Origin: Hafnia alvei
GTDB taxonomy: Bacteria; Pseudomonadota; Gammaproteobacteria; Enterobacterales; Enterobacteriaceae
Assembly (NCBI RefSeq): GCF_034424155.1
Contig: NZ_CP139992.1
Coordinates: forward strand, 1 to 64,000
DNA length: 64,000 bases
Direction: 5' to 3'
Of this stretch, positions 39,268 to 50,525 are shown in pieces. Made by a program: the position numbers and the translations under genes. The notes beneath the pieces were generated by a model that was not told the DNA's origin, searched no databases, and was given only the letters and a program-made list of their open reading frames with translations. Numbering within the stretch: the first letter of the stretch is position 1; each line of letters starts with the position of its first letter.

Positions 39268-41349
39268 CTATGCGTTGGTATATCGGCTGCGTTCAGGCAG
39301 CCAGCGCTCGATAAGTGCCTGCGCATGTTCTGGGTAGTTTTGATGAATATGGCGTGCAATGCGCTGAACTTCAGGGATAAGCGCCTGATCGCGTAACAAG
39401 TCAGCTACCTTAAACTCAGCGCTACCGGTCTGTTTGGTCCCTAATAGCTCACCGGGGCCACGAATTTCTAAGTCTCGTTGAGCAATCACGAAGCCATCAT
39501 TGCTATCACGTAATACCTGTAGACGTTTTTGCGCGGTTTGGCTCAGAGGTGTTTTATAAAGCAGAACACAGTGTGATGCGACGGCACCGCGCCCGACGCG
39601 GCCACGCAGCTGATGTAACTGCGCCAAACCCAATCGCTCAGGGTTTTCAATGATCATCAGGCTGGCGTTAGGCACGTCAACGCCAACTTCGATTACAGTA
39701 GTGGCGACCAGCAACTGAGTTTCACCCGCCTTAAATGCCCGCATCACTTCCTGTTTTTCTGCCGCTTTCATACGCCCATGTACTAACGCGACCTTAATTT
39801 CAGGCAGAAGTAGCTTGAGCTCTTCTGCGGTCGCCTCTGCGGCCTGAGCTTCCAGCATCTCTGATTCTTCAATCAGCGTGCAGACCCAATAAGCCTGTCG
39901 GCCCTCTTTTATACAGGCATTTTTAACGCGTTCAATGACATCGGCGCGGCGTGAATCTGGAATAGCAACGGTGGTCACCGGCGTTCTGCCAGGCGGAAGC
40001 TCATCAATAACCGACGTATCAAGATCGGCGTAGGCAGTCATCGCCAGCGTGCGCGGTATCGGGGTTGCGGTCATGATTAGCTGATGCGGATGGAAACCTT
40101 GTTCTTCGCCTTTTTCCCACAGGGCAAGACGCTGATGTACGCCAAATCGATGTTGTTCATCAATGATAACCAGTGCCAAGCCAGAAAATTGCACCTGATC
40201 TTGGAAAATGGCGTGTGTGCCCACGATCATATCGACTTCGCCACTGGCAATAGCTTCCATCTGTGTCTGACGCGCTTTACCCTTCTGCTTGCCTGCAAGC
40301 CAGCCCACTTTCAATCCTAGCGGTTCAAACCACTGACGAAAGTTATTGGCATGCTGCTCGGCAAGCAGTTCGGTCGGTGCCATTAAAGCGACCTGTTTGC
40401 CATGGGCAATCGTTCGCAGCGCGGCAAGTGCGGCAACCAAAGTTTTACCCGATCCCACGTCGCCTTGAACCAAACGCATCATAGGGACGGGCTTCGCCAT
40501 ATCGGCTTCGATATCAGCCACCACGCGCTCTTGCGCACCCGTTGGTTTAAAGGGTAAAGAGGCCAGCATCTGGTTTTTGAGACGATCATCCGCAGAAAGC
40601 GGCAGCGCTTTATGGCTTTGCGCTCCGGCTCGTACCGCAAGCATGCTGAGGTTATGAGCCAGCAGTTCTTCTAAAATTAGACGACGCTGAGCAGGATGTT
40701 TTCCATGCTCCAAATCGGCAAGCTGCATATTTGGCGGTGGACGATGCAGCATGCGCAATGCATCTGGCAGGCTCATTAACCCTTGGCGCAGTTCATCGGG
40801 CAATAGTTCCGCGATGGGCACCGTATCGAGCAAGGCTAATGCTTGGTCGGTTAGCTTACGCAGCGTGGCCTGACGAATGCCTTCGGTAGTGGGATAAACC
40901 GGCGTAAGGGCTTCTTGCAGCTCAACGTTCTCGGTTTCACCCTGAATTTTATATTCAGGATGGATAATTTCTGCGCCTAGACTACCGCGTTTGATTTCAC
41001 CGTAGGCTAAAACATGCTTACCGGCAGAAAGACTATTCTTCATCGCAGCGTTAAAGTTGAAGAAGCGCATCGTCAGCATACCGGTGCCGTCGCTTATCTG
41101 GCTGGTCATCATGCGGCGGCGGCCAAAGCTTATATCGGTGCGCAGCACTTCGCCTTCTACGGTTGCAAAAATGCCGGGTAGAAGATCGTTGATAGCGTAC
41201 AGACGGGTGCGGTCTTCATAGCGCAAAGGCAGATGCAGCAGCAGGTCTTGGATATTCTCCAGACCAATTTTGGCGAGTTTACCTGCTTGGCTGGCGCCAA
41301 CGCCGGCTAAAGAAGTTAATGCGATAGCATCCAGCAAGCGGCCTTTCAT
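39268..41349 (-). CDS. recG: ATP-dependent DNA helicase RecG
   Basis: RecG remodels stalled forks and branched DNA. The 693 residues equal the E. coli length. An N-terminal wedge (OB) domain is followed by helicase motifs: motif I GDVGSGKT, motif Ia MAPTELLAEQHA, motif II DEQHRFG, motif III TATPIPRTLA, and motif VI QLRGRVGRG. The C-terminal LLGTKQTG belongs to the TRG region. It is the last gene of gmk-rpoZ-spoT-trmH-recG and starts 2 bp after trmH ends. Confidence 0.98.
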   Translation of the reverse strand: MKGRLLDAIALTSLAGVGASQAGKLAKIGLENIQDLLLHLPLRYEDRTRLYAINDLLPGIFATVEGEVLRTDISFGRRRMMTSQISDGTGMLTMRFFNFNAAMKNSLSAGKHVLAYGEIKRGSLGAEIIHPEYKIQGETENVELQEALTPVYPTTEGIRQATLRKLTDQALALLDTVPIAELLPDELRQGLMSLPDALRMLHRPPPNMQLADLEHGKHPAQRRLILEELLAHNLSMLAVRAGAQSHKALPLSADDRLKNQMLASLPFKPTGAQERVVADIEADMAKPVPMMRLVQGDVGSGKTLVAALAALRTIAHGKQVALMAPTELLAEQHANNFRQWFEPLGLKVGWLAGKQKGKARQTQMEAIASGEVDMIVGTHAIFQDQVQFSGLALVIIDEQHRFGVHQRLALWEKGEEQGFHPHQLIMTATPIPRTLAMTAYADLDTSVIDELPPGRTPVTTVAIPDSRRADVIERVKNACIKEGRQAYWVCTLIEESEMLEAQAAEATAEELKLLLPEIKVALVHGRMKAAEKQEVMRAFKAGETQLLVATTVIEVGVDVPNASLMIIENPERLGLAQLHQLRGRVGRGAVASHCVLLYKTPLSQTAQKRLQVLRDSNDGFVIAQRDLEIRGPGELLGTKQTGSAEFKVADLLRDQALIPEVQRIARHIHQNYPEHAQALIERWLPERSRYTNA

Positions 41350-41351
41350 CG

Positions 41352-42044
41352 TTAGCCTTTAGTTGACTGCATGGCATCCCACCATGCTTGAGGGGCGTCG
41401 ATTTGCCCTTCGTTATCGATACGTGGGCGCGGCAGCTTCTTGCGTTTGGCAACGTTGGCCAACACGGGATATCCACCTTCCCACAGTAAACGCTGTTGGT
41501 CTTCTTCGCTCAGCGGGCTGTGTTCGCGTTGGTACATGCCTGCGTTTTGGCGCTGGCGCTGGGCTTCATACAAAATGAGCGCCGAAGCCACTGAAACATT
41601 AAGTGACTGAACCATACCAATCATGGGAATGATAATGTCTTGATCGGCCAAGGCGAGAGCTTCGGCCGTGATCCCGTGTTTCTCTTGCCCCATCAAAATG
41701 CAGGTCGGGCGCGTGTAGTCTATTTCACGGAAATCAACGGCAGTGCTGGAGAGATTCGTTGCCAGAATTTGCATGCCTTCAGACTTTAACGTCGAAACCG
41801 CTGAAGAGATATCTGGATGTGTTTTTACGGATACCCAGCTGTTGCTGCCTGCTGCAGTAGAGACCATGGTGCGCATGCTTTTTCCGGGCCATACGGCATG
41901 AACCTGATGCACACCCACGGCGTCAGCCGTGCGGATAACGGCTGAAACGTTATGCGGTTTGTGTACTTGCTCCATGCAGACGGTAAGATCCGGCTGTCGG
42001 GTGGCAAGCATCTGACAAATCCGCGCATAGCGTTGAGGAGTCAT
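41352..42044 (-). CDS. trmH: tRNA (guanosine-18-2'-O)-methyltransferase
   Basis: TrmH (SpoU) methylates the ribose of G18 in tRNA using S-adenosylmethionine and has the trefoil-knot SPOUT fold. The 230-residue product shows motif 1 NVSAVIRTADAVG, motif 2 LMGQEKHGIT and motif 3 IPMIGMVQSLNVSVASAL. It starts 4 bp after the spoT stop. Confidence 0.97.
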   Translation of the reverse strand: MTPQRYARICQMLATRQPDLTVCMEQVHKPHNVSAVIRTADAVGVHQVHAVWPGKSMRTMVSTAAGSNSWVSVKTHPDISSAVSTLKSEGMQILATNLSSTAVDFREIDYTRPTCILMGQEKHGITAEALALADQDIIIPMIGMVQSLNVSVASALILYEAQRQRQNAGMYQREHSPLSEEDQQRLLWEGGYPVLANVAKRKKLPRPRIDNEGQIDAPQAWWDAMQSTKG

Positions 42045-42048
42045 AGAA

Positions 42049-44148
42049 TTAGTTTCGGTTGCGGTTAACTTTAATCACATCCGGCATGATACGAATTTTA
42101 CGCATGATATTCGCCAGATGGACGCGATCGCGGGTGGTCAGGCGGATGAAGGCGCTGTATACCCGGCCATCTTTCTCTTCGGTATTCATGCTTTGAATAT
42201 TTGATGCGGTGGCATTGATTGCAGCCGTCAGATTCGCCAGTGCGCCCTGATGGTTAAACATATCCACTTTGATTTCAGCAATGAATTCCTGCTCGATGTC
42301 TTTATCCCATTCCACGGCCATAAACTTCTCTGGCTCTTTTTGATAGCCACGAATGTTGCGGCAAGACTCGTGATGAATGACCAGGCCTTTACCCGGGCTC
42401 ACGTGCGCAATAATCGGGTCACCGGGAATTGGACGGCAACATTTGGCAAAGGTGAGCAGCACGCCGTCAGCGCCTTTGATTGGCAGTTTACGGCCAGAGC
42501 TGGAGCTGCTTTGCTGCGGATCGCCGAGCAGATTTTTCGCCACCACCACGCTCATGGCATTGCCTAGGCCGACTTCGGCCAATAGGTCATCCATCGAATG
42601 AAGTTTCATGCGATCCAATTCGCGCTGAATATTCTCTGGAGGCAGATCAGACAGCTTACGTCCGTTGCCGAGCGCGTGATTTAGCAGACGACGGCCAAGG
42701 CTTACTGAATCATCGCGCTTGAGGTTTTTCAACATCTGGCGGATTTTAGCGCGCGCTTTGGAGCTGACGACGAAATTCAGCCAAGCTGCATTTGGGCGAG
42801 CGCCCGGTGCAGTAATGATTTCAACGTTTTGCCCGCTGTGTAGCGCCTGAGACAGTGGATATGGCTGTCTATCAACGCGCGCACCTACGCAGGCATGGCC
42901 GATGTCGGTGTGTACGGCGTAAGCAAAATCGACCGGCGTTGCTCCCGCTGGCAGTTCGACAATGCGACCTTCCGGCGTGAACACATAGATTTCGTCTGGG
43001 AACAGATCGGATTTAACGCTCTCAATGAACTCGAAGGAGCTACCTGCGCTTTGTTGCAGTTCGAGCAGGCTTTGCATCCAGCGTTGTGCACGGATTTGCG
43101 CCGTGGTGCTGGATTCACCTTCTTTATAGGCCCAGTGAGCAGCAACACCCATCTCTGCCATTTGGTCCATGTCTTCGGTGCGAATTTGCACTTCGACAGG
43201 AACACCGTGCGGGCCAATTAGCGAGGTATGCAGCGATTGGTATCCGTTGGCTTTAGGAATGGCAATATAGTCTTTAACGCGGCCCGGGCGCGGCTTATAT
43301 AAGCTGTGCGCCTGACCCAAAACGCGGTAGCAGGTATCCACATCCTTGACGATCACGCGGAAAGCGTAGATGTCCATAATGGAGTGAAAACGCTGCTCTT
43401 TGAGATGCATTTTGCGATAAATCGAGTACAGATGTTTTTCTCGACCGTTGACGTGACACTCAATCCCCGCCTCGGTGAGACGACCTTCAATCTCAGAAAG
43501 GATCTTCTGAATCATCTCTTTACGATTACCACGAGCGGCTTTCACCACCTCTTTGATAACGCGATAGCGGTTTGGATAGAGGGCTTCAAAACCCAGCTCT
43601 TCGAGCTCCGTTTTTAGGTGATGGATACCTAAACGATGTGCCAGAGGGCTATAGATTTCTAGCGTTTCTCGCGCAATGCGGCGACGTTTATCTGGGCGCA
43701 AAGAGCCCAGCGTGCGCATGTTGTGCGTGCGGTCGGCGAGTTTAATCAAGATCACGCGGATGTCCTGCACCATCGCCATGATCATTTTGCGGAAGTTTTC
43801 TGCCTGAGCTTCTTTCTTATCACGGAATTTCAGCTTATCCAGCTTTGACACACCCTCAACCAGTTCGGCAACGCTTTTGCCAAACAGTTGTTCCATATCT
43901 TGATAGGTAGCGGGCGTGTCCTCAATGACGTCGTGCAATAACGCCGCCATCAAGGTTTCATAGTCGAGGCGCATTTCTGCAAGGATGCAGGCTACCGCGA
44001 CCGGGTGAGTTATGTAGGGCTCACCGCTGGAGCGTGTCTGTCCCTCGTGCGCATCGCGCGCGACGAGGTATGCCTGTTTAAGGCGCTTGATCTGCTCTTC
44101 TGGCAGGTATTTTTGAATCAGCAGATTCAGGCTTTCAAACAGATACAA
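42049..44148 (-). CDS. spoT: Bifunctional (p)ppGpp synthase/hydrolase SpoT
   Basis: SpoT hydrolyses and weakly synthesises the alarmone (p)ppGpp. The 699-residue product (E. coli 702) has the HD hydrolase domain (HPVAVACILAEMRLDYETLM, then LLHDVIEDT), the synthetase domain with FRVIVKDVDTCYRVLG, a TGS domain (VFTPEGRIVELPAGATPVDFAYAVH), a conserved-Cys helical region (AKCCRPIPGDPI) and a C-terminal ACT domain. It follows rpoZ by 19 bp. Confidence 0.98.
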   Translation of the reverse strand: MYLFESLNLLIQKYLPEEQIKRLKQAYLVARDAHEGQTRSSGEPYITHPVAVACILAEMRLDYETLMAALLHDVIEDTPATYQDMEQLFGKSVAELVEGVSKLDKLKFRDKKEAQAENFRKMIMAMVQDIRVILIKLADRTHNMRTLGSLRPDKRRRIARETLEIYSPLAHRLGIHHLKTELEELGFEALYPNRYRVIKEVVKAARGNRKEMIQKILSEIEGRLTEAGIECHVNGREKHLYSIYRKMHLKEQRFHSIMDIYAFRVIVKDVDTCYRVLGQAHSLYKPRPGRVKDYIAIPKANGYQSLHTSLIGPHGVPVEVQIRTEDMDQMAEMGVAAHWAYKEGESSTTAQIRAQRWMQSLLELQQSAGSSFEFIESVKSDLFPDEIYVFTPEGRIVELPAGATPVDFAYAVHTDIGHACVGARVDRQPYPLSQALHSGQNVEIITAPGARPNAAWLNFVVSSKARAKIRQMLKNLKRDDSVSLGRRLLNHALGNGRKLSDLPPENIQRELDRMKLHSMDDLLAEVGLGNAMSVVVAKNLLGDPQQSSSSSGRKLPIKGADGVLLTFAKCCRPIPGDPIIAHVSPGKGLVIHHESCRNIRGYQKEPEKFMAVEWDKDIEQEFIAEIKVDMFNHQGALANLTAAINATASNIQSMNTEEKDGRVYSAFIRLTTRDRVHLANIMRKIRIMPDVIKVNRNRN

Positions 44149-44167
44149 AGGCAGCTCTTCGTGTTAA

Positions 44168-44443
44168 TTAACGACGGCCTTCAGCAATCGCAGTCACCGC
44201 TTGAATTTCTGCGGCTTCTTGCTCTTGCTGTTCCTGGCGCTCACGTACGTCGAGGATCTGGTTGTTGATCAGACCTTCTTCGATTTCGCGCAGGGCGATA
44301 ACGGTGTACTTATCGTTCTCTTCTGGTACTAACGGATCTTTGCCGCCAGATTGCATTTGGCGTGCCCGACGAGCAGCGACCAACACCAGGTCAAAACGGT
44401 TACCAATTTTCTCTACAGCGTCTTGAACAGTTACGCGTGCCAT
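44168..44443 (-). CDS. rpoZ: RNA polymerase omega subunit
   Basis: Omega helps assemble beta-prime and forms part of ppGpp site 1 of RNA polymerase. The 91 residues equal the E. coli length: [20 protein letters not shown] and [10 protein letters not shown], then [17 protein letters not shown]. It is encoded just ahead of spoT, so two components of the stringent response share an operon. Confidence 0.98.
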   Translation of the reverse strand: MARVTVQDAVEKIGNRFDLVLVAARRARQMQSGGKDPLVPEENDKYTVIALREIEEGLINNQILDVRERQEQQEQEAAEIQAVTAIAEGRR

Positions 44444-44497
44444 AAATGTGCTACTCCACAGGTGAAGAAATGACTGGGCATGATACTGAAAGAGTCT

Positions 44498-45121
44498 TCA
44501 GTCTGCCAACAATTTGGTTATTAACGCGTCATGTCGCATTTTCTGGCGACCTAAACGCAGACGTTCAGCGCGGATAATGGTTTTGAGATCGGACAGTGCC
44601 AAATCAAAATCATCATTCACGATGAGGTAATCATATTCGGCATAGTGCGTCATCTCAGCAACGGCTTGCGCCATGCGTTTGGCGATGACTTCTTCGCTAT
44701 CCTGACCACGACCGCGTAAGCGGCGACCTAATTCATCTTTCGATGGTGGCAGAATAAAAATGCTGCGTGCCTGCGGCATTTTTTTACGAATTTGTTGTGC
44801 GCCCTGCCAGTCGATATCAAGGAAGACATCCACGCCGGTCGACAAAATCTGCTCAATCGCTTTACGCGATGTGCCGTAATAGTTGCCAAATACTTCCGCA
44901 TGTTCAAGGAAGGCGTCTTCCCCAATCATCTGGCGGAATTCGTCATGAGAGACGAAAAAGTAATGCTCGCCGTGATTTTCGCCAGGACGTTTAGCACGAG
45001 TGGTGTGCGAAATCGAAACCTGCGTATCGTACAACGGCTGAGTTTTCAGCAATGCCTGAATCAGGCTGGATTTTCCTGCCCCGCTTGGCGCGGAAACAAT
45101 ATATAGCGTGCCTTGAACCAT
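44498..45121 (-). CDS. gmk: Guanylate kinase
   Basis: Gmk converts GMP to GDP with ATP. The 207-residue product has the P-loop [11 protein letters not shown] (about 10-20), [11 protein letters not shown] in the GMP-binding domain, and the lid region [12 protein letters not shown] start at ATG 45121, matching E. coli M(A)QGTLYIV; the open frame runs 17 codons further upstream. It heads the operon to recG and is divergent from ligB. Confidence 0.97.
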   Translation of the reverse strand: MVQGTLYIVSAPSGAGKSSLIQALLKTQPLYDTQVSISHTTRAKRPGENHGEHYFFVSHDEFRQMIGEDAFLEHAEVFGNYYGTSRKAIEQILSTGVDVFLDIDWQGAQQIRKKMPQARSIFILPPSKDELGRRLRGRGQDSEEVIAKRMAQAVAEMTHYAEYDYLIVNDDFDLALSDLKTIIRAERLRLGRQKMRHDALITKLLAD

Positions 45122-45390
45122 AGTGGGTCTTATTGATGTCGTTCGTGTTAAAAGAACAAAAGAAAGATACAACTCCCCGTAGTATACACGGCTACTCGCC
45201 GTGATGCAGCGCCCACTTTCAGTCTACGGCGTGAATTTATTTGTCATCTCTGCGCATTGCGAGCCTGTTTGCAAAAAAAGTGCAACCTCTTGTCGGCGAT
45301 TAAATCTCTGATGAATCCGTTTCGCAAAGGCTAGCAAGACAGCTGGAATACTGCCCTGCTTGCGTTTTAATTGCCGCAAATAGGAGGTGA

Positions 45391-47668
<2,278 letters not shown>

Positions 47669-47868
47669 GACCCAACAACCTTTTAGAGCTGAAATGAGAT
47701 AATAGAGCATGCAGAGTAGTGACTTGCGGTGACTATCTCGACTGAGTTTTTCTAAAGGATAAGGTTTCGAATTAATATATCTATGCTAAAAAGTTATCTT
47801 AATACTGAATATATAGGCTTTATTTTATTTTAAACATTAATAATAGATAAGAATTTATAATTCGAAAA

Positions 47869-48810
47869 TCAAACATTATCCCAATAAGCTGGGGTTCCAA
47901 ATTTCTGGACAAAGAAATCAATGACAACACGTACTTTAAGCGGAAGCCGTCGGCTTTGCGGATAGAGAGCCGCTAGCTGCTGGGGCTCTAGCCTCGTGGA
48001 TACAGGGTATTTCTCCATCAAACTCACCAGACGCCCGTCTTGTAATGCATCCCCTAATAGCCATGTTGGGAATACTACGATCCCTAAACCTTGGATCGCT
48101 GCATCTAGCAGTGAATCGGCATTATTTCCGGTCAGAGAACCATGCAGACTGTAAGGAACCCATTGATTATTCATGTGGAAAAACCATCTCTGCGCGCCAG
48201 CAAAACCCTTAAATACAATGCAGTTATGATGTTCTAATTCTTCAGGCGTGGTTGGGATCCCAAAGCGATGTAAGTATTCCGGACTCGCGGCAATGCGATA
48301 GTTTTGCTGGGCTAGCACTCTACCTTGCAGATTGGAGTCTGACAAAATACCGATACGAAACAGAAGGTCAGATGCATCTTGCATCGGATCGACAAAATTA
48401 TCTGTTTGCACCAGTTCAACGCAAAGCTTGGGGTATTTTTGGCAGAGCTCAGGAATATAGGGCGCAATATGCAGCCGACCAAACACCACCGGAGCATTGA
48501 TGCGCACAAGCCCCGCAGGTTCGAGCTTCTTTTCCTGCAACGCTTGCTCAGCTTCCTCGAGTTGCTCAAGGACTCGCCGAGCGTATGTTGCCAATAATCG
48601 ACCGCTTTCCGTTGCGGTCACCGCGCGGGTGTGGCGGTACAACAATTGTTGATTAAGCGCTTGTTCTATTAGCTGCATTTGGCGTGAAATTGATGATGGT
48701 GCAACGCCTTCTTTGCGGGCAACCTCCGAAAAACTGCCGTAATCGAGGACGGCAACAAACAATCGTAGTGCTTTTATGTTGAGTTCATTGAACGCTTGCA
48801 TGCTGTGCAT
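47869..48810 (-). CDS. LysR-family transcriptional regulator
   Basis: A 313-residue LysR regulator with the N-terminal winged helix (ALRLFVAVLDYGSFSEVARK, then EGVAPSSISRQMQLIEQAL) at about 10-70 and a periplasmic-binding-like effector domain. The start is uncertain: TTG 48819, ATG 48810 and ATG 48801 are all in frame, and none has a strong ribosome site. A motif covering the start codons (48799-48820) recurs upstream of the neighbouring dehydrogenase at 49909-49930. It probably controls that gene and the DMT pair; this is an inference. Confidence 0.85.
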   Translation of the reverse strand: MHSMQAFNELNIKALRLFVAVLDYGSFSEVARKEGVAPSSISRQMQLIEQALNQQLLYRHTRAVTATESGRLLATYARRVLEQLEEAEQALQEKKLEPAGLVRINAPVVFGRLHIAPYIPELCQKYPKLCVELVQTDNFVDPMQDASDLLFRIGILSDSNLQGRVLAQQNYRIAASPEYLHRFGIPTTPEELEHHNCIVFKGFAGAQRWFFHMNNQWVPYSLHGSLTGNNADSLLDAAIQGLGIVVFPTWLLGDALQDGRLVSLMEKYPVSTRLEPQQLAALYPQSRRLPLKVRVVIDFFVQKFGTPAYWDNV

Positions 48811-48820
48811 ATTCCGCAAA
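48799..48820. promoter_or_regulatory. Repeated motif at the LysR start (copy 1)
   Basis: CATGCTGTGC (48799-48808) followed by ATATTC and CGCAAA. It matches the copy at 49909-49930 at 19 of 22 positions. It overlaps two candidate start codons of the LysR gene. A LysR-type T-N11-A operator (TGC...GCA dyad) is possible. Confidence 0.5.
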
Positions 48821-48884
48821 GATATTTTATCTATGGTGCGTTTTTGTGAAAGGTTTTGCTAGTGGGCTACCACGAGAATTCCCT

Positions 48885-48906
48885 CTCCACGGCGGAGAGG
48901 GGGGGC
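48885..48906. terminator. Hairpin between dehydrogenase and LysR genes
   Basis: CCCTCTCC-acggc-GGAGAGGG, an 8-bp GC-rich stem with no T-run. It lies 31 bp beyond the dehydrogenase stop and may end or attenuate its transcript. Confidence 0.45.
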
Positions 48907-48936
48907 ACAATGACGATATCAAGGTTTTACGTTGAA

Positions 48937-49812
48937 CTACTTTAAACCACTGCGACGGGCGGAGACATTGGCCAGAGCTGACCAATCAAGATTACCGTCG
49001 CCTTGAGCGATGGCGTCAATGAAGTTATCTCTTAACACGCTAGCGAATGGCATGGGTACGTTTTTCTCTTCGGCTGCCTGTTGTGCCAAGCGAACGTCTT
49101 TCAAACCAAGCGTTAGCTTGAAGCCTGCGGGGGTATAGCGCTCTTCAGCGATCATGCCGCCATAGTTTTTGTATACGGGAGCTGAAAACAGCGTACTGGT
49201 CAGCATATTGATAAAGTCTTTAGGCTCAATGCCGTGCGCTTTAACCAACGCTGCGGATTCCCCAACAGATTCAATGACGGTAGCCAGCATGAAGTTTGCC
49301 GCGAGTTTAACCGTGCTGGCCTGTTCTGGATTATCGCCGAAGTGCCAGGTTTTTTGTCCTAATACATCGAATATAGGCTGTACGCGGCGGAGCTGCTCGG
49401 GTTCTCCGGCTGCCAGAATATTTAAATTTCCTGCGGCCGCAACGTCGACTCGCCCTAATACCGGCGCTGCAATGTAATGAATACCTTTCTCTGTGCAGTA
49501 GCTTGCCATCTTACGCGTAAGGTCATTAGAAACCGTAGCCATATTGATATAGACCGCCCCTGCTGTTAATGAATCTAACGCGCCCTGAGCGATCATTACA
49601 TCATGGGTAATCGCATCGTCGGCTAGCATCGAAATAACAACTTCGCTTCCTTTGATATCCGCAGGGCGTTGGCAAAGCCTTGCGCCATCGTCAACGAGAG
49701 TGCTTGCTGCCGCTGGGCTACGGTTCCATACCGCGATTTCATATCCTGCTTTTAGCAGGTTATACGCCATAGGCTGGCCCATAGAGCCCAATCCAAGAAA
49801 AGCGATCTTCAT
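48937..49812 (-). CDS. NAD(P)-dependent beta-hydroxyacid dehydrogenase
   Basis: A 291-residue member of the 3-hydroxyisobutyrate / 6-phosphogluconate dehydrogenase superfamily. The Rossmann motif FLGLGSMGQPMAYNLL (about 5-20), the NADPH-type loop WNRSP, the conserved Lys in KLAANFMLATVIE and a DVRLAQQAAEE helix are visible. The substrate-motif D-A-P-V-S-G is replaced by AAPVLGRVDVA, which resembles the GLYR1 / succinic semialdehyde reductase subgroup. Ribosome site GAGGAGTAACGC. It is divergent from the DMT pair. Confidence 0.85.
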   Translation of the reverse strand: MKIAFLGLGSMGQPMAYNLLKAGYEIAVWNRSPAAASTLVDDGARLCQRPADIKGSEVVISMLADDAITHDVMIAQGALDSLTAGAVYINMATVSNDLTRKMASYCTEKGIHYIAAPVLGRVDVAAAGNLNILAAGEPEQLRRVQPIFDVLGQKTWHFGDNPEQASTVKLAANFMLATVIESVGESAALVKAHGIEPKDFINMLTSTLFSAPVYKNYGGMIAEERYTPAGFKLTLGLKDVRLAQQAAEEKNVPMPFASVLRDNFIDAIAQGDGNLDWSALANVSARRSGLK

Positions 49813-49815
49813 GCG

Positions 49816-49911
49816 TTACTCCTCGTTATTGTCTTCCGGTTGAGTGCAGGTTCCGGTTATCTGTGTATCTCCACCGTAGAGTTTCAGGAAAGACGAGTCA
49901 AATCTCTCCAT
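49816..49911 (-). CDS. Possible 31-codon leader ORF before the dehydrogenase
   Basis: Reads MERFDSSFLKLYGGDTQITG and ends ...EDNNEE, stopping 3 bases before the dehydrogenase ATG, so the GAGGAG that serves the dehydrogenase encodes its last codons. Its start codon is at the end of the repeated motif (copy 2). There is no strong ribosome site for it, and it may be chance; translational coupling is possible. Confidence 0.25.
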   Translation of the reverse strand: MERFDSSFLKLYGGDTQITGTCTQPEDNNEE

Positions 49912-49930
49912 GCTGTGCGTAATTCGCAAA
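49909..49930. promoter_or_regulatory. Repeated motif upstream of the dehydrogenase (copy 2)
   Basis: CATGCTGTGC, then GTAATT and CGCAAA. It contains the perfect dyad TGCG-TAATT-CGCA. It lies about 100 bp upstream of the dehydrogenase and 110 bp upstream of the first DMT gene, a suitable place for a shared operator. Confidence 0.5.
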
Positions 49931-50040
49931 ACTGTTTAGCGACTCATGCTGTTTTTCGAAAGATAAAGGTGGTTGATAATGCCAGTCATCGGATTTAGCG
50001 GCTTTCGCGAATCGTTTGAATGATGCGGAGTGAGTAATAG

Positions 50041-50523
50041 ATGACACAGCCAGAGCGATGTAAAACAGCGCATTCAGGCTCAATGAACGGTGGCTACATT
50101 CCATTGGTCATTATGGCGGGTATGGGGCTTTCGGTTGAAGCCGGATTGCTTGGGCCACTTGGTGAGGAGGTGGGGCATTTATGGGCGACGTTGAGCATAT
50201 TTGGCGTAGGCGCAGCTCTATTGTTCCTTATCTCGTTATTAACCGGGAAGCCGACAGAGCAGCGCTCTTTTAGCTCACTTCCCCGTTGGCAACTGACGGG
50301 CGGTTTGCTAGGGCCTCTCTACGTCATTATGTTGACGCTGGCGACGCCGGTGATTGGTGTTGCCATGACGATGATTGCCATTCTGTCGGGTCAGGTCGCG
50401 AAAAGCTTGTTAATTGACCATTTTGGCTGGTTTGGGATCGCACGTAAACGCGTGGGGGCGCAGCGCCTACTCGCATTAGCGCTCATTGTCGCGGCTTTGA
50501 TTCTGATTGCTGAGGGGGCGTAA
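50041..50523 (+). CDS. YdcZ-type (DUF606/DMT) membrane protein, first of a pair
   Basis: A 160-residue membrane protein with about five hydrophobic helices, of the half-size DMT group (DUF606/YdcZ). It shows the family layout: W-x-L-T-G-G-L-L-G-P-L-Y-V near residue 80, then TPVIGVAMTMIAILSGQ and LLIDHFGWFG. ATG 50041 has only a distant GGAG; ATG 50083 would remove a charged 14-residue start and is possible. It is followed after 2 bp by a paralogue. Half-size DMT proteins often work as a two-component pair. Confidence 0.82.
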   Translation: MTQPERCKTAHSGSMNGGYIPLVIMAGMGLSVEAGLLGPLGEEVGHLWATLSIFGVGAALLFLISLLTGKPTEQRSFSSLPRWQLTGGLLGPLYVIMLTLATPVIGVAMTMIAILSGQVAKSLLIDHFGWFGIARKRVGAQRLLALALIVAALILIAEGA

Positions 50524-50525
50524 CG

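Noticed and set aside
42885-43221. Pair of about 110-codon ORFs on both strands inside spoT
   Set aside because: They mirror each other and the spoT frame, as expected from codon composition.
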